Origin: an uncultured Bacteroidales bacterium
Lineage (GTDB): Bacteria; Bacteroidota; Bacteroidia; Bacteroidales; Paludibacteraceae
NCBI GenBank assembly: GCA_900316005.1
Contig: ONBH01000005.1
Span: 16,692-80,691 of the forward strand
DNA: 64,000 bases
Direction of reading: 5' to 3'
The notes under the pieces were generated by a model that was not told where the DNA came from, ran no database searches, and saw only the letters and a list, made by a program, of their open reading frames with translations. The translations under genes were made by a program, and so were the position numbers. Shown in pieces: positions 1 through 8,799 of the stretch. The first letter of the stretch is position 1. Every line of letters begins with the position of its first letter.

Positions 1-659
1 CCCTCTTTCTCCGCCCTTCGCATCGCCAGTAGTCGATGGGCCGAGATACGCTTGAGCGGTTCGGATACGTTGAAATAATCGCGGTAGTTCTGCGCCTCGG
101 GCGTGTCGGCCTTGTCCTTAACGGGTTTGGATGATATAACAGCCGTATAAGTGAAGGCTCGCCGGATGGCATTACGAGCACATTCGTCCTGACTGATTTG
201 CTCAGCTATGATGTCACGTGCACCCTGTAGTTGCTCTTCGCTGTAACGGCGCGGGTTGAAATCGCTACGCTGACGCATAATCTCATCCGCCAAGGGTTGC
301 AAACCTTTCTCGCGCGCGAGGTCTGCACGCGTCTTGCGATGCGGTTTGTAGGGTAGGTAGAGGTCCTCCAGGGCTGTTGCATCCCAGCACTCATCAATAC
401 GCCGACGCAGGTCGTCGGTCAGTTTGCCTTGCTCCTGAATGGTGGCAAGGATAGTAGCCTTGCGGTCAGCCATCTCTTGGTATTTGCGGTATAACTCTGC
501 GATAGCGGCTATCTGTACCTCGTCAAGTGAACCCGTTTTCTCCTTGCGGTAACGGGCAATGAAGGGAATGGTAGCTTTGTCGTCAAGAAGACTAAGGGTA
601 GCGTGGACGCCTGCACGCGGTAGTTGCGTCTGTTGGGCTATTAGTTGACTGAAATCCAT
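1..659 (-). CDS. tex: Tex-family transcription accessory protein, N-terminal part (runs off left edge)
   Basis: The minus strand is open from an ATG at 657-659 to the window edge, giving about 219 residues. The reading starts MDFSQLIAQQ and contains FIARYRKEKTGSLDE (about residues 33-47) and LEDLYLPYKPHRKTRA (about 97-112), both hallmarks of the helical N-terminal region of Tex/YhgF. Tex proteins bind nucleic acid through a C-terminal S1 domain and carry a YqgF-like RNase H fold; those domains would lie outside the window. A Bacteroidota-type promoter sits immediately upstream (683-714), so this looks like a separate transcription unit. I see no frameshift in the visible part. The family call is secure, but the completeness of the gene cannot be judged. 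Confidence 0.9.
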   Translation of the reverse strand, partial: MDFSQLIAQQTQLPRAGVHATLSLLDDKATIPFIARYRKEKTGSLDEVQIAAIAELYRKYQEMADRKATILATIQEQGKLTDDLRRRIDECWDATALEDLYLPYKPHRKTRADLAREKGLQPLADEIMRQRSDFNPRRYSEEQLQGARDIIAEQISQDECARNAIRRAFTYTAVISSKPVKDKADTPEAQNYRDYFNVSEPLKRISAHRLLAMRRAEKE

Positions 660-682
660 TTTGCTTGATTGATTTGATGGTA

Positions 683-714
683 CAAAGGTACTGCTTTTTT
701 TTGACATACACAAG
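683..714 (-). promoter_or_regulatory. Promoter of tex
   Basis: Read on the minus strand, there is a CTTG -33 box followed directly by TGTATGTCA, then a TACCTTTG -7 box after exactly 20 bases. It lies 24 bases upstream of the tex ATG, and it matches the extended promoter pattern that recurs through the window. Confidence 0.8.
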
Positions 715-728
715 AAAAAGAGCATAAA

Positions 729-758
729 AATACAAAAGGAGCCTCATTTAGACTCCTC
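729..758 (-). terminator. Rho-independent terminator after tRNA-Pro
   Basis: On the minus strand the sequence reads AGGAGTC, a 7-base loop, then GGCTCCT followed by TTTTG and further T-rich sequence. The 7-bp stem has one G-T wobble. It begins about 9 bases past the 3' end of the tRNA, so it fits as the tRNA terminator. Confidence 0.7.
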
Positions 759-765
759 ATGCATG

Positions 766-839
766 TCGGGAAGACAGGATTCGAACCTGCGACCCCCTGG
801 TCCCAAACCAGATATTCTACCGGGCTGAACTACTTCCCG
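766..839 (-). tRNA. tRNA-Pro (anticodon TGG)
   Basis: The minus strand folds as a cloverleaf. The 7-bp acceptor stem is CGGGAAG/CTTCCCG, the anticodon loop is TTTGGGA with TGG at its centre, and the T arm contains GGTTCGAATCC. The discriminator base is A, and no CCA is encoded. It has its own promoter at 856-887 and a terminator just downstream. Confidence 0.95.
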
Positions 840-855
840 CTCTCAAAAAAGCGTG

Positions 856-887
856 CAAAAGTACAACAAAATTCTGATATAACCAAA
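856..887 (-). promoter_or_regulatory. Promoter of tRNA-Pro
   Basis: On the minus strand there is a TTTG box, then GTTATATCA, then TACTTTTG after exactly 20 bases. It is placed 16 bases upstream of the tRNA 5' end, a fitting distance for a start just before the mature tRNA. Confidence 0.8.
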
Positions 888-942
888 TTATTTGGCTGAA
901 AAATAGAATTTGTAAGGTATTTTGTGCAAAATAAGTTCCCTT

Positions 943-2316
943 TTACACGTTTTGGTACTGCTGATAGAACTCGGTAACGGCGATGATGCCCTTTTCCCAT
1001 ACCTCCAGGTCCATGGATTCGTTGGGTGAGTGAATGGCATTCTGCTCCAAGCCGAATCCCATGAGGATTGTCTTGACGCCGAGAATCTGTTCAAAAGAAG
1101 AGATAATCGGAATACTGCCTCCGCGACGTGCAGCCAGAGGTCGACGACCGAAAGCTTTTGTGAATCCGTATTCGGCAGCCTTGTAAGCAGGTATATCAAT
1201 GGGGCATACGTAGCCTTGTCCGCCGTGCATGGGTGTTACCTTCACGCGCACGCCTCTGGGAGCAAGCGACAGGATATATTCTGCAAATTGGCGTGAGATC
1301 TCCTCATGGTCCTGATTCGCCACAAGCCGACAACTGACCTTGGCAAAGGCTTTGCTGGGCAGAACGGTCTTGCTTCCCTCGCCGGTATATCCGCCCCAGA
1401 TACCACAGATATCGAATGAAGGACGGCAGGAGTTACGTTCCAGGGTAGAGTAGCCTTCTTCGCCAAAGACATCATCTACATCAATAGCACGGTTGTAGGC
1501 TTCCTGCGAGAAGGGGATTTCGGCAATCATGCGTCGTTCTTCTGCCGGAATGGGTAGCACCTTGTCGTAGAAATGCGGAATGGTGATGCGGCCTTTGTCG
1601 TCAACTATCTTTGAGAGCATTTCACAGAGTGCATTCACGGGATTCTTAACAGCCCCGCCGAAATGACCACTATGCAGGTCGCGGTTCGGACCGTCAACCT
1701 CAATCTCCCAATAAGCCAGTCCGCGCAGACCGGTTGTTATGGAGGGTGTATCTTTGCCTATCATCGAGGTATCGCTCACGAGGATAATATCGCATTTGAG
1801 TAACTCTTTGTGTTCCTCAATAAACGCCTCTAACGAGGGGCTTCCTATTTCCTCTTCGCCTTCGAGAATGAACTTTACGTTGCATTTTAATAGTCCTTCG
1901 CGCACTAAATACTCGAAAGCTTTAGCCTGAATCATTGTCTGTCCCTTGTCGTCATCGGCGCCGCGGGCATATAGTCGTCCATCGCGTTCGGTGGGTTCCC
2001 AAGGGTCGGATTTCCACAATTCGAGCGGCTCGGCAGGCATCACATCGTAGTGACCATAGACGAGGACGGTTTTGGGTTCAGGGTTCTCGGTTCTCGGGGC
2101 GAGGTATTCGCCATAGACGAAAGGATTGCCGTTGGAGGGCATGATTTCGGCTTTCTGTATGCCTGCCTCCAGCAGGAGTTTCTTCCATTGTTCGGCACAG
2201 CGAAGCATATCAGGCTTGTGTTCCTCCTGGCAACTAACGGAGGGGATACGAATGAGCGAGGCCCATTCCTCGCGCATACGCGAGCGGTTGGTGTTGATAA
2301 AATCTTGTATGGTCAT
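943..2316 (-). CDS. M20-family dipeptidase / metallopeptidase
   Basis: This 457-residue protein belongs to the M20/M25/M40 di-zinc peptidases, of the carnosinase-like branch (CNDP/PepV type) that cleaves dipeptides in the cytoplasm. Visible motifs are VYGHYDVMP (metal His and catalytic Asp), GADDDKGQ (bridging Asp), EGEEEIGS (general base and metal Glu) and a C-terminal HSPNE with the last metal His. A lid-domain segment RDLHSGHFGGAV is also present. Residues about 72-83 (APRTENPEPKT) are encoded by an iterated GAGAACC-like word at 2068-2104 and form an apparent insertion just before the first metal motif. It is the last gene of a minus-strand run with yidC and folA; a repeat-filled spacer separates it from the DUF2520 gene. 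Confidence 0.92.
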   Translation of the reverse strand: MTIQDFINTNRSRMREEWASLIRIPSVSCQEEHKPDMLRCAEQWKKLLLEAGIQKAEIMPSNGNPFVYGEYLAPRTENPEPKTVLVYGHYDVMPAEPLELWKSDPWEPTERDGRLYARGADDDKGQTMIQAKAFEYLVREGLLKCNVKFILEGEEEIGSPSLEAFIEEHKELLKCDIILVSDTSMIGKDTPSITTGLRGLAYWEIEVDGPNRDLHSGHFGGAVKNPVNALCEMLSKIVDDKGRITIPHFYDKVLPIPAEERRMIAEIPFSQEAYNRAIDVDDVFGEEGYSTLERNSCRPSFDICGIWGGYTGEGSKTVLPSKAFAKVSCRLVANQDHEEISRQFAEYILSLAPRGVRVKVTPMHGGQGYVCPIDIPAYKAAEYGFTKAFGRRPLAARRGGSIPIISSFEQILGVKTILMGFGLEQNAIHSPNESMDLEVWEKGIIAVTEFYQQYQNV

Positions 2317-2324
2317 GTTTTCAG

Positions 2325-2430
2325 TTTAGAGTTTATAGTTTATAGTTTAAAGTTATATTTGGTCATTTGTTTAATCCATCATTGAGCGCAGCGTCATCAA
2401 TCCATCATTGAGCGCAGCGTCATCAATCCA
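2325..2430. repeat. Iterated-word spacer
   Basis: Two word families fill the gap between the dipeptidase and DUF2520 genes. The first is about four units of AGTTTATAGTTT-like sequence (2325-2352). The second is a 26-base unit beginning AATCCATCATTGAGCGCAGC, present about two and a half times (2373-2430). The second family returns at 10.1-10.2 kb and 11.6 kb. Confidence 0.85.
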
Positions 2431-2433
2431 TCA

Positions 2434-3141
2434 TTATTTCTTACTTCTGATTAAGCGGCTGAGTAGGTCATATACTTCTTGTAGCTCAGGGTCGAGTAGG
2501 GCTCGATGGTGTGCCATCACGACCTCATCGCCACGCTGTGCAGGACCCGATTGAGCCTCGCGAGGTGTGAGGCTGTGCACCTTGGCGGCTGTCTCGTCGA
2601 TGAGAGGCAGCAAGGCCCGGAATGGTATAGAAGTCCCTTTGAGCAAGTCGGCGGCTATGGTGAACATCAGGTTCGAGAAGTTGTTGGCAAAGACGCCGGC
2701 TACATGAAGCCGTTCGCGGTCGGCCTGTGATGCCTCGTAAATATGGCTTGAGAGCGTCAGCGCCAGGGAATAGAGAGCGGATACATCGTCAATACCGCGT
2801 GCTTCGATGAAGAGGGGTACGGACGAGAAATCGGTCAGGGGACTGGCTTTCGTAAAGGTCTGGAAGGGGTACAGAATACCGGCATGCGGTTTGTCGTCGC
2901 CAAAAACGGAAAGCGGAATTGTACCACTGGTATGTATATGGAGCGCGCGCGTCTGTACGTGTACGCGTGCAATAACCTCCTCCAGAGCCGTGTCACGAAT
3001 AGCATAGATATAGGCATCGGCATTGAGTGGCAAGCCATCAAGGGTACGCGACGAGATAAAATCCGTCGTCATACCCTTCGATAGGAAAGCCTTATATAGG
3101 CTTGTGCCCACGTTTCCTTGTCCGATGATTGTAATACGCAT
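2434..3141 (-). CDS. Rossmann-fold / DUF2520 oxidoreductase-like protein
   Basis: This 235-residue protein starts MRITIIGQGNVGTSLYKAF, a GxGNxG dinucleotide-binding motif of the kind seen in F420/NADP-dependent and ketopantoate-type dehydrogenases. The second half (about residues 115-230) is helical and matches the DUF2520 layout, including the segment GVFANNFSNLMFTIAADLL. Bacteroidota proteins of this architecture are usually annotated Rossmann-like and DUF2520 domain-containing. The substrate is unknown. The gene lies 51 bases downstream of yidC on the same strand, across a spacer with repeated TGTACGAT words, so cotranscription is plausible. The family is well supported, and the biochemical role is not. 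Confidence 0.85.
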   Translation of the reverse strand: MRITIIGQGNVGTSLYKAFLSKGMTTDFISSRTLDGLPLNADAYIYAIRDTALEEVIARVHVQTRALHIHTSGTIPLSVFGDDKPHAGILYPFQTFTKASPLTDFSSVPLFIEARGIDDVSALYSLALTLSSHIYEASQADRERLHVAGVFANNFSNLMFTIAADLLKGTSIPFRALLPLIDETAAKVHSLTPREAQSGPAQRGDEVVMAHHRALLDPELQEVYDLLSRLIRSKK

Positions 3142-3145
3142 GTTT

Positions 3146-3186
3146 ATGTACGATTTACTTATGTACGATGTACGATTTGTCCTTCG
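3146..3186. repeat. TGTACGAT word repeats between yidC and the DUF2520 gene
   Basis: The spacer contains three copies of the word TGTACGAT or close variants interleaved with TTTACTTA and TTTGTCC. The same words reappear at 11.49-11.61 kb upstream of the DUF1015 gene. Confidence 0.7.
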
Positions 3187-3192
3187 TACATA

Positions 3193-5106
3193 TTAATGTC
3201 TTCTTTGTTGTGCCTTGGCTTGTTCGCGGGCGAGGCGTTGCTGCTCACGCTGCATGGCTTCGAGACGCTGCATGAAGCCGGATTTCTTCTTGGTGCTGTT
3301 CTTCTTGGCGTTTTCCTCCATCTGGCGGAGCAGTTGCTCATCGTCGATTGCCCAGCGGAAAATCATGGTCTGCAGGATGGTGAAACCGAGCGAGAGGAGG
3401 TAGTAGTAACTCAGGCCGGCTGCGTAGTCGTTGAAGATGAAGAAGAACATCAGCGGCATGAGGTACATCATCCATTTCATGAACTTCATGTTCGGGTCTG
3501 TAGCCTGCGACTGCATCGTCACGAAGGTGTAGGCGAAGTTGGTAACGGTCATCAGCACGCAGAAGAGGCTGAGGTGGTCACCAATGAGGGGTAGGTTATA
3601 ACCCCACGAAAGGATGGCATCGTAGGTTGAGAGATCGTCGGCCCAGAGGAAACTCTTGCCGCGCAGCTCGATGGCGGTGGGGAAGAACCAGAACATGGCA
3701 ATCAGAATAGGCATCTGGAACAACATCGGTAGGCAGCCCGACATCGGACTGACACCCGCGCGTTGATACAAAGCCATCATGGCCTGCTGGCGTTCCTGCA
3801 TCTTGTCGGCAGGATATTTGGCGTTGATCTCATCAATCTGCGGACGCAACACGCGCATCTTAGCGCTTGACTTGTACGAAGCAAACACGAAGGGCAGAAT
3901 GATGATTTTGATAACAAGTGTCATCAGCAGGATGACCAGACCGATATGAAGTCCCCATGACTGGAAGAGATCGAACATCGGGATGGTCAGAATCTTGTTG
4001 ATCCATGCCACAATCTTCCAACCCAGCGGCACCAGTTCCTTGAGGTGCAGCCGTTGGTCTTTCTCCACGCCCTGGTCATAGGCCTTGAGGGTGTTATAGT
4101 GGTTCGGACCAAAGTAGTAGCGGAAGTCGGTTGTCTTCTGTCCGCGGATGTCAAAAGGCACACTGGTCTTGGTGCGATATTCCTTGATGTAACGCGAGTG
4201 CGACCCTTGGGGAGTCGATTCCATCTCTGTGGAGGTGAAGGCATCGTCAGCGATGAGGACAGTAGAGAAGAACTGGTCTTTGTAGCCAATCCATTGGATG
4301 CGGGCATTCTCACGCTTAGAGTCGCTCTTTTGTTCGGAGAGCGTTTCCATTTCGCCGCCTACCAGCATATATTGTATGCGCGCATAGCGCTCCTCGAACT
4401 TGCGTCCGCGTTCCTGCTGCGGGATGAGTTGGTCCCACTGCATCTCAACGGAGTTGATATTTTGTGCCAAAACCTGTTGCATGCCGTGGGGACGCATGGA
4501 GAAGGATACCATATACTCGTCATCGGGCAAGGTATAGACGAAATCGAGCCAAGCGTCTTCGATGTCGGTCTTCAGACGCATGGTGACACTATTGCTTGTT
4601 GTCTCAGCGGGTTCGAAGAAGAGGTTTCGGGTGGCGAGCACGCGGTTGTTGGCAGTCACGAGTGTAAATGACAACTGTGACTCGTCGTCGCGGAAGAGCG
4701 AGAGGAAATGAAGGCTATCGTTATATGCCTTGTACTCCTTCAGCTCCGCCTGACGGATACGTCCGCCCTGATAGGCGATATTGAGGCGCAGTTTGTTGTT
4801 CTCCAGCACCACGGTTTTGTCTTCGCCTTGTGCAGAGGGAGCAAAATTGCCATAGGTAGCCTGTACTTGTTGTTGCATCAAGTCTGCACGCTCGGCCTGG
4901 AAGGCTGAGTCGGCTTTGGCCTGCTCGGCTGCTGCCAACTGGTCGGCAATCAGCTGTGCCTCGGCTTGGGCCTGACGAACAAGAGCAATACTGTCATACT
5001 GACGTTGGCGTTCCGCCAATTGTTCTTTGGACGGACGCTGTAAAAAAGAAAATCCTACAATAATTCCGGCTATGAGTAAAAAGCCGATCCAAGTGTTTTT
5101 ATCCAT
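3193..5106 (-). CDS. yidC: Membrane protein insertase YidC
   Basis: This 637-residue protein has the usual Bacteroidota YidC layout. An N-terminal TM helix (about residues 5-20, after MDKNTWIGF) is followed by a long periplasmic beta domain (about 60-350). The conserved C-terminal insertase core begins near residue 385 with WGLHIGLVILLMTLVIK, and its hydrophilic groove segment includes YKSSAKMRVLRPQI. Later hydrophobic helices surround GCLPMLFQMPI and the SYYYLLSLGF segment. The tail is highly basic and rich in Gln and Arg. YidC inserts and folds inner-membrane proteins with or without SecYEG. Its ATG directly abuts the folA stop codon, so the two genes are almost certainly cotranscribed. Confidence 0.97.
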   Translation of the reverse strand: MDKNTWIGFLLIAGIIVGFSFLQRPSKEQLAERQRQYDSIALVRQAQAEAQLIADQLAAAEQAKADSAFQAERADLMQQQVQATYGNFAPSAQGEDKTVVLENNKLRLNIAYQGGRIRQAELKEYKAYNDSLHFLSLFRDDESQLSFTLVTANNRVLATRNLFFEPAETTSNSVTMRLKTDIEDAWLDFVYTLPDDEYMVSFSMRPHGMQQVLAQNINSVEMQWDQLIPQQERGRKFEERYARIQYMLVGGEMETLSEQKSDSKRENARIQWIGYKDQFFSTVLIADDAFTSTEMESTPQGSHSRYIKEYRTKTSVPFDIRGQKTTDFRYYFGPNHYNTLKAYDQGVEKDQRLHLKELVPLGWKIVAWINKILTIPMFDLFQSWGLHIGLVILLMTLVIKIIILPFVFASYKSSAKMRVLRPQIDEINAKYPADKMQERQQAMMALYQRAGVSPMSGCLPMLFQMPILIAMFWFFPTAIELRGKSFLWADDLSTYDAILSWGYNLPLIGDHLSLFCVLMTVTNFAYTFVTMQSQATDPNMKFMKWMMYLMPLMFFFIFNDYAAGLSYYYLLSLGFTILQTMIFRWAIDDEQLLRQMEENAKKNSTKKKSGFMQRLEAMQREQQRLAREQAKAQQRRH

Positions 5107-5598
5107 TTAATTACGTTTGATATATTCGGTAAAAGTATAGTCGTAAGGGTTGTCTGCGTCTGCGAAGTGATGTTCCTCGCTTGCGACTTGCCATATTCGT
5201 GTATCAATCACAGGGAAGAATGTATCGGCATCCTCCCAGGCATGATGGAGATGTGTGATATAGAGTTTATCTGCCAGGGGCATAAACTGGCGATAGACCA
5301 TTCCGCCGCCGATGACGAAGGCTTCGTCTTCGTTACGGACCATTTCCTGCAACTCGGGAATGGAGTAGGCTACCTCAGCACCCTCGAAGGTGCGTCCGGC
5401 AACGTCTGTCAGCACGATGTTACGGCGCTTGGGTAGGGGACGCTTGGGCAACGATAGATAGGTGCGCTCACCCATGAGGACCGTATGACCCTGGGTCACT
5501 TCTTTGAAGTGTTTCAAGTCCGCCGGCATGTGGCACAACAGGTCTCCCTGCTTGCCAATGGCATTATTTTCTGCTACAGCTACGATGATACTAAGCAT
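5107..5598 (-). CDS. folA: Dihydrofolate reductase
   Basis: This 163-residue protein has the normal DHFR length. It opens MLSIIVAVAENNAIGKQGDL, carries the catalytic acidic residue in MPADLKHFKEVT, the NADPH-binding VLMGERTYLSLP segment, and FVIGGGMVYRQFM near residue 97. It reduces dihydrofolate to tetrahydrofolate, restoring the cofactor oxidised by thymidylate synthase, whose gene lies just upstream. The spacer to thyA is 74 bases of CTTAAAT words, and yidC begins on the next base after the stop. Nothing is missing from the active site that I can see. Confidence 0.96.
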   Translation of the reverse strand: MLSIIVAVAENNAIGKQGDLLCHMPADLKHFKEVTQGHTVLMGERTYLSLPKRPLPKRRNIVLTDVAGRTFEGAEVAYSIPELQEMVRNEDEAFVIGGGMVYRQFMPLADKLYITHLHHAWEDADTFFPVIDTRIWQVASEEHHFADADNPYDYTFTEYIKRN

Positions 5599-5668
5599 AA
5601 TCTTAAATCTTAAATTTTAAATCTTAAATCTTAAATTTTAAATCTTAAATCTTAAATCTTAAATTCTA
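5594..5668. repeat. CTTAAAT / TTTTAAAT iterated spacer
   Basis: About nine near-identical copies of CTTAAAT or TTTTAAAT fill the whole gap between folA and thyA. The unit is 7-8 bases and copies are imperfect, as in the other iterated spacers of this window. Confidence 0.9.
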
Positions 5669-5672
5669 ATCT

Positions 5673-6467
5673 CTATACGGCGACTTTCCCTGCAATGTGA
5701 GGGTGGGGATTGTATCCTTCCAGACGGAAGTCCTCGTACCGAAAGTCGAATAGGTTCTTTACGTCAGGGTTGAGGTTCATGGTGGGTAGTGGGCGCGGTT
5801 CGCGGGTGAGTTGCAGTTGTACCTGTTCCAGGTGGTTGAGGTAGATATGTGCGTCGCCCAAGGTGTGCACAAAGTCGCCGCATTGGAGCCCCGTGACCTG
5901 TGCCATCATCTGCAGTAGCAGGGCGTACGAGGCGATATTGAAGGGCACTCCCAAGAATACATCCGCGGAGCGTTGGTAGAGCTGCAGGCTCAACTTGCCA
6001 TCCGCCACGTAGAACTGGAACAGACAATGGCAGGGGGGTAATGCCATTTGGTCCACTTCCGCCACGTTCCATGCCGATACCAGCAAGCGGCGGCTATCGG
6101 GATTGGTACGAATCTGCTGAACCAGATTGCTTATCTGATCGATGCTACCGCCGTTGTAGTCCGGCCAGGAACGCCATTGGTGCCCATAGACGGGGCCCAA
6201 TTCACCGGAGGCATCTGCCCACTCATCCCAGATGCTAACGCCGTGTTCCTGCAGGTAGCGGACGTTCGTATCGCCGCGTAGGAACCACAACAACTCGTAG
6301 ATGATGGATTTCAGATGCAGTTTCTTGGTCGTCAGTAGCGGGAAACCCTCTGCCATATTGAAACGCATCTGATGCCCAAAGACGGAGCGGGTACCCGTTC
6401 CTGTTCGGTCGTGTTTGACCACGCCCTCACGCATGATGCGCTCGCATAAATCCAAATATTGTTTCAT
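5673..6467 (-). CDS. thyA: Thymidylate synthase
   Basis: From the ATG at 6465-6467 the protein has 264 residues, the standard ThyA length. An upstream in-frame TTG would add three residues but is a poor start. Motifs are [13 protein letters not shown] for phosphate binding, the catalytic cysteine in [13 protein letters not shown], and the dUMP-contacting [18 protein letters not shown]. It methylates dUMP to dTMP using methylene-tetrahydrofolate and yields dihydrofolate, which FolA encoded next downstream recycles. The spacer upstream is filled with TATCAATTATCAAC words and no convincing promoter, so thyA may be read through from porE. Confidence 0.96.
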   Translation of the reverse strand: MKQYLDLCERIMREGVVKHDRTGTGTRSVFGHQMRFNMAEGFPLLTTKKLHLKSIIYELLWFLRGDTNVRYLQEHGVSIWDEWADASGELGPVYGHQWRSWPDYNGGSIDQISNLVQQIRTNPDSRRLLVSAWNVAEVDQMALPPCHCLFQFYVADGKLSLQLYQRSADVFLGVPFNIASYALLLQMMAQVTGLQCGDFVHTLGDAHIYLNHLEQVQLQLTREPRPLPTMNLNPDVKNLFDFRYEDFRLEGYNPHPHIAGKVAV

Positions 6468-6468
6468 A

Positions 6469-6618
6469 ACTATCAATTGTCAACTATCAATTATCAACTA
6501 TCAACTATCGTACGGCTTTAGCCGATCGTTCGAGGCTTTGCCGAGATAAGAATTGTCAACTATCAATTATCAACTATCAATTATCAACTATCAATTATCA
6601 ACTCTCAACACTCAACTA
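6469..6618. repeat. TATCAATTATCAAC iterated spacer with embedded mini-hairpins
   Basis: Between thyA and porE lie about ten imperfect copies of a TCAACTATCAATTA-type word. Midway they are interrupted by CGGCT-TT-AGCCG (6513-6524), a perfect 5-bp hairpin, and by a second GGC-TTT-GCC element (6534-6542). No gene or clear promoter is visible here. Confidence 0.85.
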
Positions 6619-8694
6619 ATAAAGCTTGTAAGTTGTTCTAAGCACCTTAAACTCCGTGCGACGGTTGATTTGGTTGCAAATCTCCTGTTGTTCTTCCGTC
6701 AGGTTGGCGATGAACTCGGGTGTCAGCGCTTGTCCTTCGGGAATAAAGCGGTACCGCTTGGTGATGGCTTTGTCTGCCACAACGGGTTTATCCTCGCCGT
6801 AGCCCACGGGGGTCAGGCGTTCGCGGTCAATACCATGTTCGATGAGGTAGCGTACACAACTCTCGGCACGCTTCTCCGATAGGCGTTTGTTGAAGAGGCT
6901 GTCACCTTTCATATCGGTATGTGCTGAAAGCTCAATGGTGATATTGGGGTTGTCATTCAGCAGTTTAACCAATGCTTGCATGCCGGTCTCCGACTCGGGC
7001 GTCAGTTCCCATTTGCCGAACTCGTAGAAGATGTTATCCATCGTCACGGGTTTGGAAATCATCGGCAGACTGAAATCCTGTTGGTAGGTCTTGCTGTCGT
7101 ATAGGTCACGGGTCGTGAGCATCTGTTTCTGATTCAGGTAGCCGCGTGCGGTGGCGAGCATCACGTAGCGTGCGTCTTTCTTCAGGTTCAGCCGGTAGGT
7201 TCCATCGCGGCGAGCCTGTATCTTTTGGTTCGTGCCGTCGTCGCCCACCAGTCGGAGCGTAGCGTTGGCAATGGGGTCGCCGTTGTTATCCAGCACACTA
7301 CCTTCTACGGCAAATACCATCTCGGGCAGGATGAAGCGGTAAATCATATCGATACCTTTCTTCTGTCCGCGGTTGGAGGATAGATAGCCGTTGTCGGTCT
7401 TGCCCTCAAAGGTGATACCAAAGTCGTCGCCCGAGGAGTTGATCGGAAGCCCCATGTTGTATAGATCCCAAGTCATCAGTCCCGTGGTGTCGTATCCCAA
7501 AGGAAGGGCTTTGTAGATATCCAGTCCGCCGTAACCGGGATGACCGTTGGTGGAGTAGAAGAACACACCGTCGGCACGCATAGAGGGGTACATCTCATCG
7601 CCTGAGGTGTTGATCTGTGGGCCCATGTTACGGACGTTGATCCAGCTGTCTTCTTCCTTCTCCGCCATCCATATATCCTTGCCGCCGAAGCCATCGGGTG
7701 CGTCGGAGGCGAAGTACAGCGTGTCGCCCGACGCATTAACGGATGGATGCCCCACGCTGATAGTACTATCGATGAACAGCTTCACTTCCTTCGGCTCGCT
7801 CCATTCGCCGCCGGTGCGGGTCGAGGTGAATATCTTGGCGCCAAGGTCCTGACCGTTGATGGGCTTGGAGTACGTGAAGTACATAGTCTTGCCATCGCCC
7901 GTGAAGCAGCATACGCCCATTTCTGCCGTTGCCGACTTGCCGCCGGATGCCGTACTATCGTTCTCGCTTTCTTCGGTCTCGGTCTCTGAATACAATCCAT
8001 CAGGCAGTTCGATTTCTTCCCATTCGCCGTTCTGATTCTTGCGGGTGGAGTAGAGGTTAAAGGTGGCGATGCCCGTTACGGGACTCGGTCGCTTCAGGGT
8101 CTTCTTGCCTTTTTGTTTCTCCTGGCGGTTTGAGGTGAACATCAGCGCATCGGCATCTTGCCCGATGAATGCGGGCGCGAAGTTAGACGAACGCTTGGCG
8201 TTAAAATCCTTCGCTGCACTCACACGGAAGCGACTGGGTTGTTTCTTCCATTCGTTCATCTGTCGACATGCGTAGATACCCGCCTGAGCGGTGTAGTCAT
8301 CCGGATGGCTATCCAGGTAGAGTAGGTAGTTCTTCTCTGCCTCGCGGTACTTACCTTGATAGGCTTGCACTTGTGCCAGACGCAGAAAGACGATGGAGTC
8401 TTGCAACTGGTACTTGTAGCGTACAGCGTTTTTGTACATGGTTTCGGCGCGGGTGTTATTGAGTATGCGGTTGCATTCGCCCTGCCGGAAAGCCACATAT
8501 GCCTTCATTTGTTTGTCTTTCTTAGGCGAAATGCGGCTATAGACCTGTTTGTAAGTCTCGCCGGCGTCGTAGTATTCGCCTATCTCAAATTTCTTGTCTG
8601 CACGCTTCAAGCGCGTCTTGATGCTGCACGAACTCAGCACTCCGATGAGGAGCACGAGAGCGATAATCGGTATGTGTTTTTGCGTATTATCCAT
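6616..8694 (-). CDS. porE: PorE-like OmpA/TPR/PD40 lipoprotein of the type IX secretion system
   Basis: The ATG at 8692-8694 gives 692 residues; an in-frame TTG four codons earlier overlaps the promoter and is rejected. The N-terminus is a lipoprotein signal with lipobox LSSC at residue 23. TPR-like helices follow (about 35-150), then WD40/PD40 beta-propeller repeats (about 190-420, with motifs such as LYFASDAPDGFGGKDIW and FFYSTNGHPGYGGLDIY). Next are a carboxypeptidase-regulatory-like domain (about 470-540) and a C-terminal OmpA peptidoglycan-binding domain (about 555-690, with ELSAHTDMKGD). This four-part order is that of PorE, which anchors the type IX secretion machinery to peptidoglycan. 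It has its own promoter. Confidence 0.88.
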   Translation of the reverse strand: MDNTQKHIPIIALVLLIGVLSSCSIKTRLKRADKKFEIGEYYDAGETYKQVYSRISPKKDKQMKAYVAFRQGECNRILNNTRAETMYKNAVRYKYQLQDSIVFLRLAQVQAYQGKYREAEKNYLLYLDSHPDDYTAQAGIYACRQMNEWKKQPSRFRVSAAKDFNAKRSSNFAPAFIGQDADALMFTSNRQEKQKGKKTLKRPSPVTGIATFNLYSTRKNQNGEWEEIELPDGLYSETETEESENDSTASGGKSATAEMGVCCFTGDGKTMYFTYSKPINGQDLGAKIFTSTRTGGEWSEPKEVKLFIDSTISVGHPSVNASGDTLYFASDAPDGFGGKDIWMAEKEEDSWINVRNMGPQINTSGDEMYPSMRADGVFFYSTNGHPGYGGLDIYKALPLGYDTTGLMTWDLYNMGLPINSSGDDFGITFEGKTDNGYLSSNRGQKKGIDMIYRFILPEMVFAVEGSVLDNNGDPIANATLRLVGDDGTNQKIQARRDGTYRLNLKKDARYVMLATARGYLNQKQMLTTRDLYDSKTYQQDFSLPMISKPVTMDNIFYEFGKWELTPESETGMQALVKLLNDNPNITIELSAHTDMKGDSLFNKRLSEKRAESCVRYLIEHGIDRERLTPVGYGEDKPVVADKAITKRYRFIPEGQALTPEFIANLTEEQQEICNQINRRTEFKVLRTTYKLY

Positions 8695-8703
8695 TTTACG
8701 CCG

Positions 8704-8735
8704 CAAAAGTACAAAAAAAAAATGACATACGCAAA
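8704..8735 (-). promoter_or_regulatory. Promoter of porE
   Basis: On the minus strand TTTGCGTATGTCA is followed by a T-run and TACTTTTG, with exactly 20 bases between the TTTG and TACTTTTG boxes. The ATG lies only 9 bases past the -7 box, implying a very short leader. It directly abuts the terminator of the upstream DUF3078 gene. Confidence 0.85.
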
Positions 8736-8736
8736 A

Positions 8737-8770
8737 AAAATCGCAGAAATCTTTGCGTTTCTGCGATTTT
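8737..8770 (-). terminator. Terminator downstream of the DUF3078 gene
   Basis: A 13-bp perfect stem (AAAATCGCAGAAA/TTTCTGCGATTTT) with an 8-base loop is followed on the minus strand by a run of T. It sits 29 bases past the DUF3078 stop and shares its stem with the hairpin at 10081-10115. Confidence 0.85.
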
Positions 8771-8799
8771 GAGTGTGAGAAAGCATTGTAGATGGCTAA

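Noticed and set aside
4045..4671. Plus-strand ORF opposite yidC
   Set aside because: It is antisense to a conserved essential gene with no independent support.
6468..6476. Longer thyA start (TTG three codons upstream)
   Set aside because: The ATG at 6465-6467 gives the exact family length and usual N-terminus.
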